Source: Zea mays
Taxonomy: Eukaryota; Streptophyta; Magnoliopsida; Poales; Poaceae
Length of the DNA stretch: 64,000 nucleotides
NCBI RefSeq assembly: GCF_902167145.1
Contig: NC_050096.1
Coordinates: 182,563,825-182,627,824, forward strand
Direction: 5' to 3'
In this document: piece after piece, positions 61,286 to 64,000 of the stretch
Numbering within the stretch: the stretch's first letter is position 1
How the letters are laid out: each line of letters opens with the position of its first letter
Notes under the pieces: generated by a model
What the model was told of the DNA's origin: nothing
Seen by the model: the letters and a program-made list of their open reading frames with translations, nothing else
Databases searched by the model: none
Position numbers and translations under genes: made by a program

Positions 61286-64000
61286 TGTGACACCCCAGGT
61301 GTCAGTTTCGTGTTACGTCGCAAGATTTATCCTAATCTCGGATGCTCAGTAAAAATTTCTATTTCTCGCTCGCGTATGTCCCTGATTATCCAGATTATTC
61401 ATTCACGTTTTACCGAATTCGGAGTTACTCAGTCTCACAGAAGGCCAATTTTGGAGCCTGTTAAAACTTTTATCCTCGGCACGGATGCAAACTCAAAAAT
61501 CATTCTCGAATTATAAATCTCATCAGAAGCGCATTTAATCAAACTCTCGACAACTGTTAATTGATCTGAGCCCGAGTCTAATTTTTCGAACCTTGATCTA
61601 TGTCCTACTATTTTATTCGGATCCGTACTCGCAAACGGAATACTCAGTATGTCGTCCTCTAATCAATTTTATCCGACTCGGCCAAATAGCTTATGTCTGA
61701 ACCGAATTGAAAACCCACTCTGGTCGCGACTGTAAAATGTCACGATTCACCTTCTCCGACTAAAAATCCAAAACCGATCAAATCTCAGGACGATTTATTT
61801 TCGAATCACACGTAGGGAGTTATTTCCGAGCAAATTCAAATCAAACTCTCGGCCAAATTAATCGCTCAATCGTCCGTTCGCCGAAACTCTAATTCGCTCT
61901 GTTCTCTGTAGAAACGAATTCCGCAGGAGCATTTTTATTCGGAAAAATAATTTAGCGCAGCCCGTTTGCGTGTTTGGGCCAGCCCAAACCAGCCCAATTG
62001 GGCCCATTTGAAACCCTAACCCTAGGGCTCATCTATAAATATGAATCCCTCTCCCTTTGCAATTGGCAAATTTTCACTCCCACCCCTCACTTTCCCCTAG
62101 CCGCCACTTTGATTTCTGCCTGCCTTCTTCCTCCTTGCTCACGGCGGCAGCAGCCACCAGCGAGCCCCTGCTCCACGCGCCCTAGCCATGGCGCCCTTCT
62201 CTCCAGCGCGTAGGAGCAGAGCCTCCATGGCGCCATCCTCCGTCCTGCTCCTCGCGCCCGCTTCATCTCCCACCTTGGCCTCGCCATCGCGCAGGAAGGT
62301 GCAGGCACCCTTTTCTTCTTCCTCTGCCCAGCGCTCCCTATTCCTCCCTGCTCGGCCAGCAGCCACGACCATGGCGTCCAGAGCCCATGTGCTCGGCGCC
62401 CTTCTCCACCCCCTGGACGGCCTCCTCTACAAAGCAGCCCCTTCTCCCTGTTTCCTGTACGTGCGCAGGGGCAGAAACTCCATGGCCGCCGAGCTCCATT
62501 CCTCCAAGCTGGCGGCTCCTTCCCATGGACAGCTTCCCTCCCCTGCGCAGCCGTTCCAAGCTCCCTCAACGCCGGTGCTCCCTGCTCTCCTCCCCATGGG
62601 CGCGTCCCCTGCAGGCGAGCAGCGGATTCCCTGTCCCAGCGGCCTCCAGGGCGCGAGCTCCATCTCCCAGCAGCCACTCCCATGGCGTGCTGCTCCAGTC
62701 GGTCTCCTTCCTCCCTCTGTCCCTTGCCGCAGGAGCAGCAGCTCCTCCTCCCATGGTCGGCCTCCCTTCTCCCCCTCGGCTCCTTCCTCTAGGCCGAGCT
62801 CCTATGCCAGGAACGACTGCTCCACTTGACCGCTGCTCCATTTTTTTCCCTCACTCTGCTCTCTCGGCTGCTGGCAGCCATGGCGCGACGCCTCTGCTCC
62901 TTCTCTCTACCCCACAAAACAGCCAGCGCGCAGGAGCTTCTTCTCCATGGACGCCGACCAGGCTGGTCCCTCGCCTCTGCTCTTCCCCGTGGTCGCGGTT
63001 CTGCGCAGAGCTGCGAGCAGGAGCACGCCATGGCCGGATCTGCCCCCTCCATGGACGCCCCTTGCTGTTCCCTGCGCCCGGCTCTCTCTATCCAGCGCGT
63101 CCCATTTTCTTCCATGGAAAACCAACAGCGAGCCCCCTTCCTCGCTGTTCGTCGTGGTGCCCGCCGGCTGTTCGGCAAAATGCGCAGGAAGCCGCGCGCT
63201 GCAGCAGCCCTCCCGTTCGATCTCCACTCCCCTCGTCGCGTGTCGTCGCTCTCGTGCTCGCTGCGCAGCCCCATCCGCAACGCCGTCGAAAACCGTGCTA
63301 GTGGTCGGCGCCGCGCTTCGCGCCTTGCCCGTTCGACGAAATGCCAAGCCATGTGGACAGCCCATGCGTCTAGTCACGACTTGTTCAGGTTGATTGATTT
63401 ATAGTTTATAATACATATGCTGTTTTAAGTGACTTGTGTGTTGTCCAGTTTAAGTTGAGAAAAGGTTAAGAAACATTAATTAACCTGCTCCCACCCATGT
63501 TTTGAGTTGAAATGTCTAAATGGGTTGCTAAGTCTTATGTTGTGATTAGCCAACTAATGTTACGTAGGAGTCAATTGCGTTAAGTGATTAATATATATAT
63601 ATATATATATATGTTGTGTCTCGGATTACGATAATAAGTAGCAAGCCGACGTGTAGGAGGTATAGCGGCCTATGTTGTTGCGCTAGTTAGCCGAATTAAT
63701 AGATGTGTTTGGGTAAGATCGTAGTCACGGTGATTTACTTGTTACAGTCTAAATGCGCATGGTTATGATCATGGGTAAAAATCTGTAGTGCTCATGTGGT
63801 GTCTAAACTAAAATGCGAACTAGTGGGTGAAAAGCGCTTTGATATACATATATGCCAAAATTGATGATTGTGGTGAATGTGTTGATTAAATGTGTATGTT
63901 AGTTCTAGCGCGCGAAATATCTTGGATGAAAATTAGTGAGTCTACTTGTTAGTCCTCATTTGATTATTTTAACTCTAACAAATGGTAAAGTGTTAGAATA
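61286..64000 (+). repeat. start of a very long LTR (Ty3/gypsy-like), runs off the window
   Basis: Begins TGTGACACCCCAGGTGTC where copy C's antisense gene breaks off. About 750 bp of AT-rich U3 leads to a TATA box (CTATAAATATG, 62033-62043) preceded by AAACCCTAACCCTAGGG. A GC-rich, CCATGG-rich leader (62100-63400) and an AT-rich tail with an (AT)11 run (63591-63612) follow. More than 2.7 kb without an end suits the long-LTR Tekay/Prem1-type maize elements. The large open frames in the GC-rich part lack any recognisable domain and I do not call them genes. Confidence 0.65.
62034..62040 (+). promoter_or_regulatory. TATA box of the long LTR
   Basis: TATAAAT followed by a CT-rich start region (CCCTCTCCC) about 25 bp on. 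It marks the likely U3/R border and the plus orientation of the element. Confidence 0.6.

Noticed and set aside
62188..63404. Several overlapping long open frames on both strands
   Set aside because: GC-rich LTR leader with open frames in many phases at once and no domain; treated as non-coding.

Overview
This is a plant nuclear window, almost certainly from maize (Zea mays) or a very close relative. The evidence is the family mix: an Opie-type Ty1/copia element with the terminal sequence TGAAAGGGAAATGTGCCC and repeated CACCGGACTGTCCGGTG blocks, a second Ji/Opie-like copia, three copies of a Ty3/gypsy-type family whose LTR begins TGTTGGGGGCC, and a CTAG-ending Helitron. Introns are GT-AG. I found no intact host gene, no rRNA or tRNA gene and no CRISPR. 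Practically the whole window is nested transposable elements, and the host coding sequence that is present was captured by two of them.

Layout. 1-4755: 3' part of gypsy-type copy A, with a long antisense gene and the 3' LTR. 4756-9167: PIF/Harbinger element with a transposase gene and a Myb/SANT-like partner gene. 9168-11440: non-coding or unrecognised, with a roughly 255-bp tandem duplication. 11441-34925: one old, decayed chromovirus split three ways. A hAT element (12599-14750), itself hit by a second hAT MITE (13727-14480), sits in its gag side. Gypsy-type copy B (14899-30708) sits in its protease region and in turn carries a young Opie-like copia (18022-26986). 34926-45697: unresolved LTR-like sequence interrupted by a 7.8-kb CACTA transposon (35385-43212) that carries exons of a cactin gene and the first exon of a calcium-dependent protein kinase. 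45698-46341: copia LTR fragment. 46342-50063: 5' part of a second copia. 50064-61285: gypsy-type copy C inserted in that copia. Copy C was hit by a 6.2-kb Helitron (53140-59341) carrying exons of an MSI4/FVE-like WD40 gene and of at least three other genes. 61286-64000: start of a very long LTR of another element inserted in copy C.

How the parts work together. The gypsy-type family (A, B, C) is the most unusual theme. Its sense strand encodes only a gag (capsid plus zinc knuckle) and no polymerase. Its 3' half carries, in antisense, a spliced gene with its own TATA box, a PF04195-like (putative gypsy-type transposon) domain and a coiled coil. Copy B, which spans LTR to LTR, shows that no pol lies between, so the family must depend on enzymes from elsewhere. 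All readable genes carry stops or frameshifts, several of the CGA-to-TGA kind expected from decay of methylated cytosine. The copia at 18-27 kb is the youngest layer: its LTRs differ at only about eight sites and its pol has one stop.

Coordinates of element ends were placed by eye from terminal motifs, target-site duplications and comparison between copies. Family names beyond superfamily level are from memory of maize elements and are tentative.
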